DNA of 64,000 bases from Pseudomonadota bacterium (GTDB lineage: Bacteria; Pseudomonadota; Gammaproteobacteria; Steroidobacterales; Woeseiaceae), in assembly GCA_022563255.1 (NCBI GenBank), contig JADFNS010000007.1, positions 1-64,000 of the forward strand, in the 5' to 3' direction. Shown here piece by piece: positions 25,644 to 36,111 of the stretch (position 1 is its first letter; the number at the start of each line of letters is the position of its first letter). Both the position numbers and the translations under genes were made by a program. The notes beneath the pieces are model-generated. The model was given only the letters and a program-made list of their open reading frames with translations, had not been told where the DNA came from and did not search any database.

Positions 25644-27179
25644 TCACTTGCGGAACATTTCGAGCATCCGATGCGTGACCGCAAAACCGCCGGCAATATT
25701 GATACTCGTTATCAATACGGTGGCCGCCGCGACCCACATGATCGTCGTTTGAGTTGAACTGATTTGCAGCAGCGCGCCGATGACGATGATGCTCGATATC
25801 GCGTTGGTCACGCTCATCAGCGGCGTGTGCAACGCCGGCGACACGTTCCAGATCACCATGTAGCCAATGAAGCAGGCGAGTACGAATACGGTGAAATGTG
25901 TCATGAACGAGGGCGGCGCAACCGCACCAAGCCCAAGCAATGCCAGTCCACCGATAATCATGCCGAAAACAGGTCCGGCCGCAGAGCGTTTCTCCACGGG
26001 TGGCACCAATGTCACATCAGGCTCTGCTTTCTTCGGCGCCGCAGACGGTTTGGGCGCCGGCGGCGGCCAGGTCGTTTCGCCGTCCTTGCAAACCGTCGCG
26101 CCACGAATAACCTCGTCTTCCATGTCGACGACCACGTTGCCGTCCTTCTCTGGCGTGAGTTCCGACAACAAGTGGCGCAAATTGGTCGCATACAATTGAC
26201 TCGACTGCGCCGCCAGCCGGCTTGGCAAATCCGTATAGCCGATAATCGACACACCGTTGCTCATAACGACCTTGTCGGCTTCGGTCAATTCGCAGTTGCC
26301 GCCCTGTTCGGCCGCCAGATCGACGATCACGCTGCCATCTTTCATTGACCGCACCATGTCCGCCGTAATCAGGAGCGGGGCGGGTTTGCCAGGGATCAAT
26401 GCGGTGGTGATGATGATGTCGACTTCTTTCGCCTGCTCGGCAAACAGCGCCATCTCAGCCTTGATGAATTCATCGCTCATGGTCTTGGCGTAGCCACCTT
26501 CGCCGGAGCCGTCTTCGTCGTCGTCAAATTCCAGCATCAGGAATTCGGCATCCATGCTTTCAACCTGTTCTTTGACCTCAGGCCGTGTATCGAATGCTCT
26601 GACGATCGCGCCCATGCTCTTCGCCGTGCCTATCGCGGCCAGACCCGCGACGCCCGCGCCGATGACCATGATCTTGGCTGGCGGAACCTTACCAGCGGCC
26701 GTAATCTGCCCGGTAAAGAATCGTCCGAAATGCTGCGCCGCTTCTATGACGGCCCGGTAGCCGGCAATGTTGGCCATGGAACTGAGCGCGTCCATTTTCT
26801 GCGCTCGCGAAATCCGCGGCACGCTGTCCATCGCTATCGCAGTAACGCCATTGATCGTGAGCCGTTGCAGGAGCTCCGGGTTTTGTGCCGGCCAGAGAAA
26901 ACTGATCAGAATCTGTGGGCCGGCAAGCTTGCCAACTTCATCTCCCTCGGGAGCCCTGACTTTGAGAATGACGTCGGATTGCGACCAGATGTCGTCGTTC
27001 GACGCGACAATTTCGCAGCCAGCCTCTTTATAAGAGGCGTTCGAATAGCTCGCGGCTACGCCCGCGTCTTCTTCAACCGCAACGCTGAAACCCAGCTTGA
27101 TGAGCTGCGCTGCAACCTCTGGCGTCGTCGCGACACGTCTTTCGCCAGCGTGAATCTCCTTCGGTACACCAATCCTCAT
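25644..27179 (-). CDS. pntA: Proton-translocating NAD(P) transhydrogenase, alpha subunit (single chain)
   Basis: A 511-residue subunit with the NAD(H)-binding domain I at 1-375 ([56 protein letters not shown]), a proline/alanine-rich linker near 380-405 and three or four membrane helices at the C-terminus ([19 protein letters not shown] onward). The E. coli type has these parts in one chain; many other bacteria split it into PntAA and PntAB. It is the first gene of the minus-strand run that continues through pntB, HNH, xni, fructosamine kinase and SDR. Confidence 0.95.
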   Translation of the reverse strand: MRIGVPKEIHAGERRVATTPEVAAQLIKLGFSVAVEEDAGVAASYSNASYKEAGCEIVASNDDIWSQSDVILKVRAPEGDEVGKLAGPQILISFLWPAQNPELLQRLTINGVTAIAMDSVPRISRAQKMDALSSMANIAGYRAVIEAAQHFGRFFTGQITAAGKVPPAKIMVIGAGVAGLAAIGTAKSMGAIVRAFDTRPEVKEQVESMDAEFLMLEFDDDEDGSGEGGYAKTMSDEFIKAEMALFAEQAKEVDIIITTALIPGKPAPLLITADMVRSMKDGSVIVDLAAEQGGNCELTEADKVVMSNGVSIIGYTDLPSRLAAQSSQLYATNLRHLLSELTPEKDGNVVVDMEDEVIRGATVCKDGETTWPPPAPKPSAAPKKAEPDVTLVPPVEKRSAAGPVFGMIIGGLALLGLGAVAPPSFMTHFTVFVLACFIGYMVIWNVSPALHTPLMSVTNAISSIIVIGALLQISSTQTTIMWVAAATVLITSINIAGGFAVTHRMLEMFRK

Positions 27180-27239
27180 CGATATCCCTCTGTTTGAACT
27201 GCGGCAGTGTAACGAAGGTGGTGTACATGCACAAAACTA

Positions 27240-27713
27240 TCAGTCGCGAACAGGGGTCCGGTGTCTGTGCCTCGCTTTGTTGTGCATGCGCTGCCGTTGT
27301 TCCGGAGTCATATCGCGATATCTTTCTCGCATCTTTTGCCGACGGTCGTGATCCATGCGATTGAAGCGCCGGTAATTATTTCTTATGCGCCGCTGCTCCG
27401 TCGGAGACAGCCTTCTGTAGATCTCGTAACGATCACGAATCAGTGCGCGCCGTTCACCAGGCAGCGCCCGCCAGGACGCAAATCGCAGTGCGGCCTCTGC
27501 GTGCTGTTCGGGACTCATGGTCGCCAGGCGATCCGCACCTCTGACGAGATGTTGGCGACGCGCGGCTGGAATGTCGGTCCAGTCTTGCGAGAACGGCGCC
27601 AACACCTCACGTTGCGACGCGCTCAGGCTGTCCCAGGCAATGCCGTCGTCGTCCGCAAACGCCGCACAAACGAACAGCAGCAAGACAACTCCGATGATAT
27701 GTTTAGCTTTCAT
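27240..27713 (-). CDS. DUF3106 exported protein
   Basis: A 157-residue protein with a signal peptide (MKAKHIIGVVLLLFVCAAFA). The mature part is rich in Arg and Trp, with repeated short motifs of the DUF3106 family: WDSLSASQREVLAPFSQDW, MSPEQHAEAALRFASWRAL, LSPTEQRRIRNNYRRF, MTPEQRQRMHNKAR. Each resembles a helix-turn of the type seen in periplasmic CpxP/Spy-like helical proteins. It ends the sigma-factor cluster, overlapping the preceding small acidic protein gene by 11 bases. Function is unknown; periplasmic sensing or chaperoning is a guess. Confidence 0.85.
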   Translation of the reverse strand: MKAKHIIGVVLLLFVCAAFADDDGIAWDSLSASQREVLAPFSQDWTDIPAARRQHLVRGADRLATMSPEQHAEAALRFASWRALPGERRALIRDRYEIYRRLSPTEQRRIRNNYRRFNRMDHDRRQKMRERYRDMTPEQRQRMHNKARHRHRTPVRD

Positions 27714-27942
27714 CTTCCAACTCCGTCGACTCATCACCTTCCGGTACGGGGTCGCGCCGTTGCTCTTTGTCAGGTATCACATTTTCTTGCAGCAGCAGCC
27801 AGTCTTCGTCCGTCTCCTCCCACAGGCCGAGGTATTCGATAAATCCCATGTCGGCAGACTCATCGTCGTCCGCCATTGCAAAGGTCGCGGCGCACAGGGC
27901 GAACGCGCACAATGTTATGCAGCGGCCACCTTTAGCCAACAT
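27703..27942 (-). CDS. Small acidic exported protein of the sigma/DUF3106 cluster
   Basis: A 79-residue protein if it starts at the ATG at 27942 (MLAKGGRCITLCAFALCAATFAMA, a signal peptide). The mature 55 residues are strongly acidic and contain FIEYLGLWEETDEDWLLL, an aromatic/acidic motif found in small proteins at this place in similar clusters. The tail is GDESTELEDES. It overlaps both neighbours by 11 bases, which supports translation in this frame. Its strong negative charge next to a very basic DUF3106 protein suggests that the two might pair in the periplasm; that is inference. Confidence 0.72.
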   Translation of the reverse strand: MLAKGGRCITLCAFALCAATFAMADDDESADMGFIEYLGLWEETDEDWLLLQENVIPDKEQRRDPVPEGDESTELEDES

Positions 27943-28288
27943 CGCTTCCGCTATCCAGCTCCTGTCCGTCAAGCCAACTGTAAAACTCGAGCTCCTCAAG
28001 CATCTCAATGCTTGCCTCACTGAGCAGAATATCGAAATCCACCGCCGGGGCGTCGATGACATCTGCGCCACCGGGCGCGCGCATCGTCATCACGACCAGT
28101 AATACGGACGCCGCAACACCCATCGCCGGCAACCATCCAGACCACCGCCAGCCGGACTGACCCGCCGCCGCAAGTGCTGCATGTCTACCGCGATTCAGTC
28201 GCGACAGCGTGGCGGCGTCAAGACGCTCAACTGACTCGTCGAACAGCTCTTTTGCCCGCCGGCCGATTTGTTCATCTGGCTTGTTCAT
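27932..28288 (-). CDS. DUF3619-like membrane protein, candidate anti-sigma factor
   Basis: A 118-residue protein: a soluble N-terminal part (RRAKELFDESVERLDAATLSRLNRGRHAAL, about 9-38), one membrane helix at about 48-66 (GWLPAMGVAASVLLVVMTM), then a short acidic outer part (FDILLSEASIEMLEELEFYSWL). This is the DUF3619 layout seen after ECF sigma genes. Its start overlaps the sigma gene stop by four bases (ATGA). A single-span protein coupled to a sigma gene is likely to bind that sigma at the membrane, but no zinc anti-sigma motif is present. Confidence 0.78.
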   Translation of the reverse strand: MNKPDEQIGRRAKELFDESVERLDAATLSRLNRGRHAALAAAGQSGWRWSGWLPAMGVAASVLLVVMTMRAPGGADVIDAPAVDFDILLSEASIEMLEELEFYSWLDGQELDSGSDVG

Positions 28289-28887
28289 GTCCAGTGTTCT
28301 CCCAACCTGTCGCGCAACGTATGTACCGCCCGCGAATAATGTGTCTTTACGCTGCCCGTGCTGCAGCCCATGGCCACGGCCGTTCCCGCAACGTCGAGAC
28401 CTTCGAATGTTCTCAGCATGTACGCCTCGCGCTGCCGCGCCGGCAATCGATGCACTGCCGATTCCAGATCCCGCATCGCCTCTGAATTTTGCAATTCTTC
28501 GTCAGGCGTTCGACCGGCAGGGTCCGGCGCCGCCGCAATGACGTCATAGTCATCGGACTTCGACCCGTCAAACCACACCATCACGCGGTTGCGAACTGCC
28601 TGCCGACGATGCCAGTCGCGGACGCCGTTCTGGAGTATTCGATAAAAAAGCGGCGTCCACTCGTCCGCCCCCTTGTTGGCGTAACTGCGCACGAGCTTGA
28701 TCATTGCATCCTGCACGAGATCCAAAGCTTCATCGCGATCACGCACGGCTATTTCGGCGATACGCAAAGCCCGCCTTTCCACCCCGGCCAGAAACCGGTC
28801 AAGTTGCTGTTCCTTCTGCAGTACCCGAGCCTCTGTCGATCGCTCACCGGTGCACGATACCGCAAAAACTGCAGTGCCTGTCGTCAT
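28285..28887 (-). CDS. ECF-type RNA polymerase sigma factor
   Basis: About 200 residues. Region 2 has RDEALDLVQDAMIKLVRSYANKGADEWTPLFYRILQN, and region 4 has LPARQREAYMLRTFEGLDVAGTAVAMGCSTGSVKTHYSRAVHTL. The start is uncertain: the ATG at 28887 has AAGGAG only one base away, and an upstream GTG is also possible. The downstream genes overlap it and each other, so sigma, DUF3619-like, acidic and DUF3106 genes form one operon. Which promoters it recognises is unknown. Confidence 0.85.
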   Translation of the reverse strand: MTTGTAVFAVSCTGERSTEARVLQKEQQLDRFLAGVERRALRIAEIAVRDRDEALDLVQDAMIKLVRSYANKGADEWTPLFYRILQNGVRDWHRRQAVRNRVMVWFDGSKSDDYDVIAAAPDPAGRTPDEELQNSEAMRDLESAVHRLPARQREAYMLRTFEGLDVAGTAVAMGCSTGSVKTHYSRAVHTLRDRLGEHWT

Positions 28888-29000
28888 ACTCCTTGACTCC
28901 ACCACGAGGTGATCTAACTTGTCTCCTTTAGCTTAACGTCCGAACACCGCCACGGTTGACCGGCTTCGGAGTGAACCTGACCCGCATTATGTAGACCCTT

Positions 29001-31208
<2,208 letters not shown>

Positions 31209-31275
31209 CGGGGTCTGTACAGAACCTCATAACCCGGTAGAATTGCCGGCTCGCCAGGATCGATCCGAACTCTCA

Positions 31276-33027
31276 ATGAAACAAATTGTCGCGACACTCG
31301 TTAATGACGCACTTGCCAGGCTGACAGACTTCGCCGACGCCGCGGCCGACCTGTCGATCGAAACCACTGTTGAACGTACGCGCGATCCCGATCATGGCGA
31401 TTTCACGACCAACATCGCGATGCGGCTTGCCAAACCAACACGCAAGAACCCGCGAGAAATCGCTGCCGGCATTATTGCCGCGCTGGACGACAGCAAACTA
31501 ATTGAGAAAATCGAGATCGCGGGACCCGGCTTTATCAACTTCTACCTCAGTGCAGCGGCATTCCACGCTGAGTTGCGTACGATCGTCAGTGATGGCGAGA
31601 AATACGGTCGGGCCAAACCGAAAGACAGCCCGAAAATCCTGCTCGAATTCATATCAGCCAATCCAACCGGCCCGCTGCACGTTGGCCACGGTCGTCACGC
31701 AGCCTACGGTGCGACAGTCGGAAATTTACTCGAGGCTGCCGGCTATTGTGTACATCGCGAATATTACGTCAACGATGCCGGTCGCCAAATGGACATACTC
31801 GGCGCGAGCGTGTGGCTGCGCTGGCTCGGGAGCAAGGGCGTCGAGGTGCCGTTCCCGGAGAACGGGTATCGCGGCGCTTACATTCGCGACATCGCAGAGG
31901 ATATTGATACCGAAAATTTGGTCACGCCGACCGCTGACGACGTGCTCAGGGACCTGCCGGCAGATGCGCCGGAGAGCGACAAGGAAATATACATAGACGC
32001 GTTGGTTGCCAGGGCGAAAGCGCTGCAGGGCGAAGACGGCTTCGATCACATTCGTCAGCAGGCCCTCGATTCCATACGCGACGATATCGAGGACGACCTC
32101 ACTGAGTTCGGCGTCACTTTCGACACCTGGTTCTCCGAGCAAAGCCTGACAAAGACTGGCCGTATTGACGACGCTCTTACGCTGCTCGAAAAGCGCGGCT
32201 TGCTGTACAAAAAAGACGGCGCGACCTGGTTTCCGGCGAGCAATTTCGGCGACGAAAAAGATCGCGTCGTCGTTCGTGAGAATGGCGCTAAAACCTATTT
32301 CGCGTCGGACATCGCCTATCACTTCGACAAACGCGAACGCGGCTTCGATTACCTGATCGACATCCTCGGCGCCGATCATCACGGCTACCTGGCCAGGTTG
32401 CGCGCCGGTCTCGGCGCCATGGGCTACCAGGGCGACGATCTCGAAGTCCAGCTGGTACAGTTTGTGACGCTGTATCGCAACGGCGAAAAAATGCAAATGT
32501 CGACGCGCTCCGGCGAGTTCGACACGCTACGCGAATTGCGCGCCGAAGTCGGCAACGACGCTGCGCGTTTCTACTATGTTATGCGCTCCAACAATCAGCA
32601 CCTCGATTTCGACCTGGATATCGCGAAATCGCAATCCAATGACAATCCGGTTTTCTACATCCAGTACGCCCATGCCCGCATCGCCAGCGTATTCCGTCAG
32701 CTGACCGAGAAATCACTCGGGTGGGATCCGTCCGGCAGTGGCGCGCAACTTGGCCAGCTGCGCGAGCCGCAGGAAAAAACACTGATGACATCGTTGAGTC
32801 GCTATCCCGAGGTTTTGGAACTTGCCGCCAATAACCGGGCGCCACAGCACCTTGTACATTACTTGCGCGACCTCGCAAACGATTTCCACACCTACTACAA
32901 CGCCCACACGTTCATCGTCGACGACGAATCGCTGCGCAATGCCCGTTTGTACCTGATCCTGGCAACCCGCACAGTCATCGCCAACGGTCTCCACATGCTC
33001 GGTGTATCCGCGCCGAATAAAATGTAA
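31276..33027 (+). CDS. argS: Arginyl-tRNA synthetase
   Basis: A 583-residue class I synthetase starting at the ATG at 31276 (MKQIVATLVNDALARL). The HIGH motif is PTGPLHVGHGRHAAYG, the KMSKS loop is relaxed to KMQMSTRSGEF as usual for ArgRS, and the DALR anticodon-binding domain closes the protein (LVHYLRDLANDFHTYYNAH). The N-terminal Add1 domain has ERTRDPDHGDFTTNIAMRLAK. The stop overlaps the start of the SPOR gene by one base (TAATG), so the two are coupled. An in-frame TTG upstream is less likely to be the start. Confidence 0.97.
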   Translation: MKQIVATLVNDALARLTDFADAAADLSIETTVERTRDPDHGDFTTNIAMRLAKPTRKNPREIAAGIIAALDDSKLIEKIEIAGPGFINFYLSAAAFHAELRTIVSDGEKYGRAKPKDSPKILLEFISANPTGPLHVGHGRHAAYGATVGNLLEAAGYCVHREYYVNDAGRQMDILGASVWLRWLGSKGVEVPFPENGYRGAYIRDIAEDIDTENLVTPTADDVLRDLPADAPESDKEIYIDALVARAKALQGEDGFDHIRQQALDSIRDDIEDDLTEFGVTFDTWFSEQSLTKTGRIDDALTLLEKRGLLYKKDGATWFPASNFGDEKDRVVVRENGAKTYFASDIAYHFDKRERGFDYLIDILGADHHGYLARLRAGLGAMGYQGDDLEVQLVQFVTLYRNGEKMQMSTRSGEFDTLRELRAEVGNDAARFYYVMRSNNQHLDFDLDIAKSQSNDNPVFYIQYAHARIASVFRQLTEKSLGWDPSGSGAQLGQLREPQEKTLMTSLSRYPEVLELAANNRAPQHLVHYLRDLANDFHTYYNAHTFIVDDESLRNARLYLILATRTVIANGLHMLGVSAPNKM

Positions 33028-33602
33028 TGGCGAAGCGCAGAAAAAGACGTTCGGTACGCCGCAGGAAGCGGGACGACTACCCGGGCTGGCTGTGGTTGCT
33101 CTTCGGCCTCGCAATTGGATTGTCTGTCGCGTTCGCCATTTATGTAAAAGACCGCGTACCGATGGTCGCTGTAGAACCGCCAGCCCGAAAACCAGCGAGC
33201 ATGCAGAGCGCTCTCGACGACAACGGCGAGTCACGACCGCCGGACGACGACGCGCCGAGCATGCAGCGATTCACTTTCTACACCATTTTACCGGATTTCG
33301 AGGTCACCACTCCCGACAGGGAAGCCAACGTCGAAAAGGACCTCGAACCACGAGCGATCGAGGAGCCCGGAGTCTATGTGCTGCAAGCGGGCTCGTTTTC
33401 GACCAACAAAGACGCCGACCGCCGCCGCGCAGAACTCGCTTTGCATGGCATCGAATCGCGCGTTCAGCGCGTCAAAGTCAACTCCCGCAATTACCATCGC
33501 GTCTACATCGGACCGATCGATGATCTCGACGAGCTGAACATGCTGCGCAGTCGCTTGCGGGCGGCAAAAATTGACGTACTGCGTATTAGACTCAGTGACT
33601 AG
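33027..33602 (+). CDS. SPOR-domain membrane protein (FtsN-like)
   Basis: A 191-residue protein. A very basic cytoplasmic start (MAKRRKRRSVRRRKRDDYPG) precedes a membrane helix at about 21-40 (WLWLLFGLAIGLSVAFAIYV). A disordered, acidic stretch follows, then a SPOR domain at about 113-190 (GVYVLQAGSFSTNKDADRRRAELALHG, YHRVYIGPIDDLDELNML). SPOR domains bind denuded septal glycan. The layout and the argS neighbourhood match FtsN-like division proteins. It is shorter than E. coli FtsN and lacks an obvious essential periplasmic helix region, so I leave the symbol empty. Confidence 0.87.
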   Translation: MAKRRKRRSVRRRKRDDYPGWLWLLFGLAIGLSVAFAIYVKDRVPMVAVEPPARKPASMQSALDDNGESRPPDDDAPSMQRFTFYTILPDFEVTTPDREANVEKDLEPRAIEEPGVYVLQAGSFSTNKDADRRRAELALHGIESRVQRVKVNSRNYHRVYIGPIDDLDELNMLRSRLRAAKIDVLRIRLSD

Positions 33603-34764
33603 ACTGGGCCGACTTCTCCTGCCACTGGCGCTATTGCAGCTTGCAGCTTGCGCTGCCGCGCCCCGGAGCGCGCCTGTGCCTGATCCTGCGCCGGTCGCAA
33701 CGTCCACCGCTTCGCCGCCGCAGCTGCGACCGCTGGCGGCAGACAAGACGACCATGCGCATCACTATCGCCGCCGTTGGCGACATGATGATCGGCACAAA
33801 CTACCCCGAAAACCATTTGCCCGACGACGATGGCGTCGGTTTTTTCGCGGCGGTCGCGCCGATACTGTCCGGCGCAGATATCGCTTTCGGGAACCTTGAG
33901 GGTGTGCTCATCGATGGTGGCGAGCCCGGCAAGAAATGCAGCAATCCGGACGCCTGTTACCTGTTTCGTTCGCCGACGCAGTACGCGGAGCTCTACAGGA
34001 AGGCTGGTTTCGACGTACTCAGTCTCGCGAATAATCACGCCCGCGACTTTGGCGAGGAGGGCAGAACGAGCAGCATGGAGGCGATAGCTGCAAGCGGCAT
34101 GCTGCATTCCGGACGTGAGGGAGATTTCGCCAGTTTTGAAATTAACGGGCTCAAGGTCGCGCTGCTCGCATACGCCGTCACCAAAAACTCAAACATGATG
34201 CTCGATTATGAGCGCGCGTTCGTGACGGTCGCACAATGCGCCGCATCACACGACGTCGTCATTGTTTCGTTTCACGGCGGCGCCGAAGGGATCGACGCTA
34301 CTCGCATACCGTTCGCAGAGGAAGAGTATTACGAAGAGCCTCGTGGCGACGTCGTCTGGTTTGCGAGAGGCGTTGTCGATGCCGGAGCCGACCTGGTCAT
34401 CGGCCACGGGCCGCATGTCGCACGCGGGATCGAGCGCTACAAGGGTCGGCTGATCGCCTACAGCCTGGGGAACTTCGCAACCTATTACGGCATCAGCGTT
34501 GCCGGAATAAAAGGCATCGCTCCAATTTTGCTGGTGACCCTGGATGGAGAAGGCGCCTTCGTCGAAGGCGAGATTATTTCAACCGTACAACGGCGGCCCG
34601 ACGGCCCGAGCATTGACGTTGGACAACGCGCTTTGAACCTCATACGAGGCCTGAGCGTGCAGGATTTCGGCGACCCGGGCGTCAAGTTCCTTCCGGACGG
34701 CCGCTTGATCGTCACCGAGCGAGCGCCGGTCGACCCCCATCAGCTAGTCGTCGCTCCCGATTGA
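33595..34764 (+). CDS. CapA-family metallophosphatase-like lipoprotein
   Basis: A 389-residue protein starting at GTG 33595 (VTRLGRLLLPLALLQLAAC), with a lipobox ending LAAC. The CapA/PgsA domain covers most of the rest: ITIAAVGDMMIGTNYP, AFGNLEGVLID, VLSLANNHARDFGEEG, VIVSFHGGAEG and VIGHGPHVARGIERYKGRLIAYSLGNF, which supply the metal-binding D, N and H residues of this calcineurin-like family. CapA homologues take part in poly-gamma-glutamate or capsule assembly, though many solitary members have other roles. It overlaps the SPOR gene by 8 bases and ntrX by 21 bases at its end. Confidence 0.88.
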   Translation: MTRLGRLLLPLALLQLAACAAAPRSAPVPDPAPVATSTASPPQLRPLAADKTTMRITIAAVGDMMIGTNYPENHLPDDDGVGFFAAVAPILSGADIAFGNLEGVLIDGGEPGKKCSNPDACYLFRSPTQYAELYRKAGFDVLSLANNHARDFGEEGRTSSMEAIAASGMLHSGREGDFASFEINGLKVALLAYAVTKNSNMMLDYERAFVTVAQCAASHDVVIVSFHGGAEGIDATRIPFAEEEYYEEPRGDVVWFARGVVDAGADLVIGHGPHVARGIERYKGRLIAYSLGNFATYYGISVAGIKGIAPILLVTLDGEGAFVEGEIISTVQRRPDGPSIDVGQRALNLIRGLSVQDFGDPGVKFLPDGRLIVTERAPVDPHQLVVAPD

Positions 34765-36111
34765 CTTGAAATCCACGCCGAGCGCGCGGAGCTTGCGATA
34801 CAAATGCGTACGCTCCATGCCGACGCGTTTGGCCAGCTTCCCTACCTTGCCGTCACACAACACCAGCTGTTGTTGCAAGTAAGAGCGTTCGAAATGTTCA
34901 CGCGCCTCGCGCAGCGGCAACGCCAGCAAGTCTTGCTTGACCAGCGGTTCGTCTACCGGAGTGACGGCGCTGATCTCAGCCTCGACTTCGCTAAGCGCAA
35001 TGTCTTCGCTGTCGCCGGACATCAGCAGGCGTCGAACAAGGTTCTTCAGCTCGTGGACATTGTCCGGCCATGGGTAATTACGCAGACGGTTTTGCGCCGC
35101 AACGCTAAAGCGCCGGAACGTCAATCGTTCTGCATCGACAAGCTTGTCAACATAGTATGCCAGCAGTTCCGGGACGTCCTCCGAGTAATCACGCAACGGC
35201 GGTATCCGCAAACTCAGCACGCTGAGCTCCGCGACGAGGTCGCGTCTCAACTTGCCTGCCTCGATCAGGGCCTCGTAGTCCGCGCTGATTGTCGCGACGA
35301 TTCTTGCGTCCAGCTTTACAGGACTCGAACCGCCCACTCGTATGAAATGACCGCTTTCGATCACGCCAAGCAAGATCTTTTGCGCGGCTTCACTGAGGTC
35401 TGATAGCTCGTCGATGACCAACGTGCCGCCTGACGCTCGTTCGAACACGCCCACATTGACTTCGTCGCCCTGTTCACGACCCAGCAACTGCTCCTCGAGT
35501 CCGCTGTCCGACACGGACGCCGCCGTCAGGGTCGTCAGCGGCTCGTCAGCGCGTCGACTGAGGGCGTGCATGTAGCGGGCGAACGCGCCACGGCCGGTTC
35601 CGGGCTCGCCGCTCAACAACACCGAGCCTTCGTGGCGGGCATACTGTTGCACTCGCTCGCGTAATGCCTGCATCAACGCGCTGCGGCCGACGGGAGCCAG
35701 CAAAGATGGCAACAAACTGCGCGCAGTCCTGGACTGCTTGCCCATCGAATCAAGCGCCGCCTCCACGGTTCGCAACAATTTTGCGAGCGAGAGCGGCTTC
35801 TCGATGAAGTCGAATGCGCCCAGTCGAGTTGCCTCAACCGCCGTATCGACGGTGCCATGACCGGACATGATAACGACGGAGCAATTGAGGTCGCCGCCTT
35901 CCGACCACTCCCGCAATAAGGTGATGCCGTCCGTGTCAGGCATCCAGATATCCAGAAGTATGAGGTCAAATTTTTGGTTCGCGCGCGCCTCGCGTGCTTC
36001 GTCTGCATTCGCCGCCACGGTTACGCCGTAGCCTTCGTCGGACAAAACGTCCTGTATCGCTGTGCGAATATCCGCCTCGTCGTCAACTACCAGTACATGA
36101 GGATTGCTCAT
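34744..36111 (-). CDS. ntrX: NtrX-type response regulator with degenerate AAA+ domain
   Basis: A 455-residue NtrC-family regulator. The receiver has Asp54 ([13 protein letters not shown]) and Lys105. The AAA+ domain at about 138-365 is altered: Walker A reads GEPGTGRGA (168-176) with Arg174 in place of the lysine, the sigma-54 contact motif GAFTGA is absent (the segment reads [21 protein letters not shown]), and the sensor II arginine of NVREL is His (NVHEL, 351-355). Walker B (LVIDEL) is kept. A Fis-type helix-turn-helix closes the protein ([21 protein letters not shown], about 421-441). Overlap by four bases with ntrY marks them as partners. Confidence 0.9.
   Translation of the reverse strand: MSNPHVLVVDDEADIRTAIQDVLSDEGYGVTVAANADEAREARANQKFDLILLDIWMPDTDGITLLREWSEGGDLNCSVVIMSGHGTVDTAVEATRLGAFDFIEKPLSLAKLLRTVEAALDSMGKQSRTARSLLPSLLAPVGRSALMQALRERVQQYARHEGSVLLSGEPGTGRGAFARYMHALSRRADEPLTTLTAASVSDSGLEEQLLGREQGDEVNVGVFERASGGTLVIDELSDLSEAAQKILLGVIESGHFIRVGGSSPVKLDARIVATISADYEALIEAGKLRRDLVAELSVLSLRIPPLRDYSEDVPELLAYYVDKLVDAERLTFRRFSVAAQNRLRNYPWPDNVHELKNLVRRLLMSGDSEDIALSEVEAEISAVTPVDEPLVKQDLLALPLREAREHFERSYLQQQLVLCDGKVGKLAKRVGMERTHLYRKLRALGVDFKSIGSDD

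Noticed and set aside
31214-31224. CTGTACAG palindrome before argS as a LexA box
   Set aside because: A LexA site needs CTGT and ACAG separated by eight bases; here they are adjacent.
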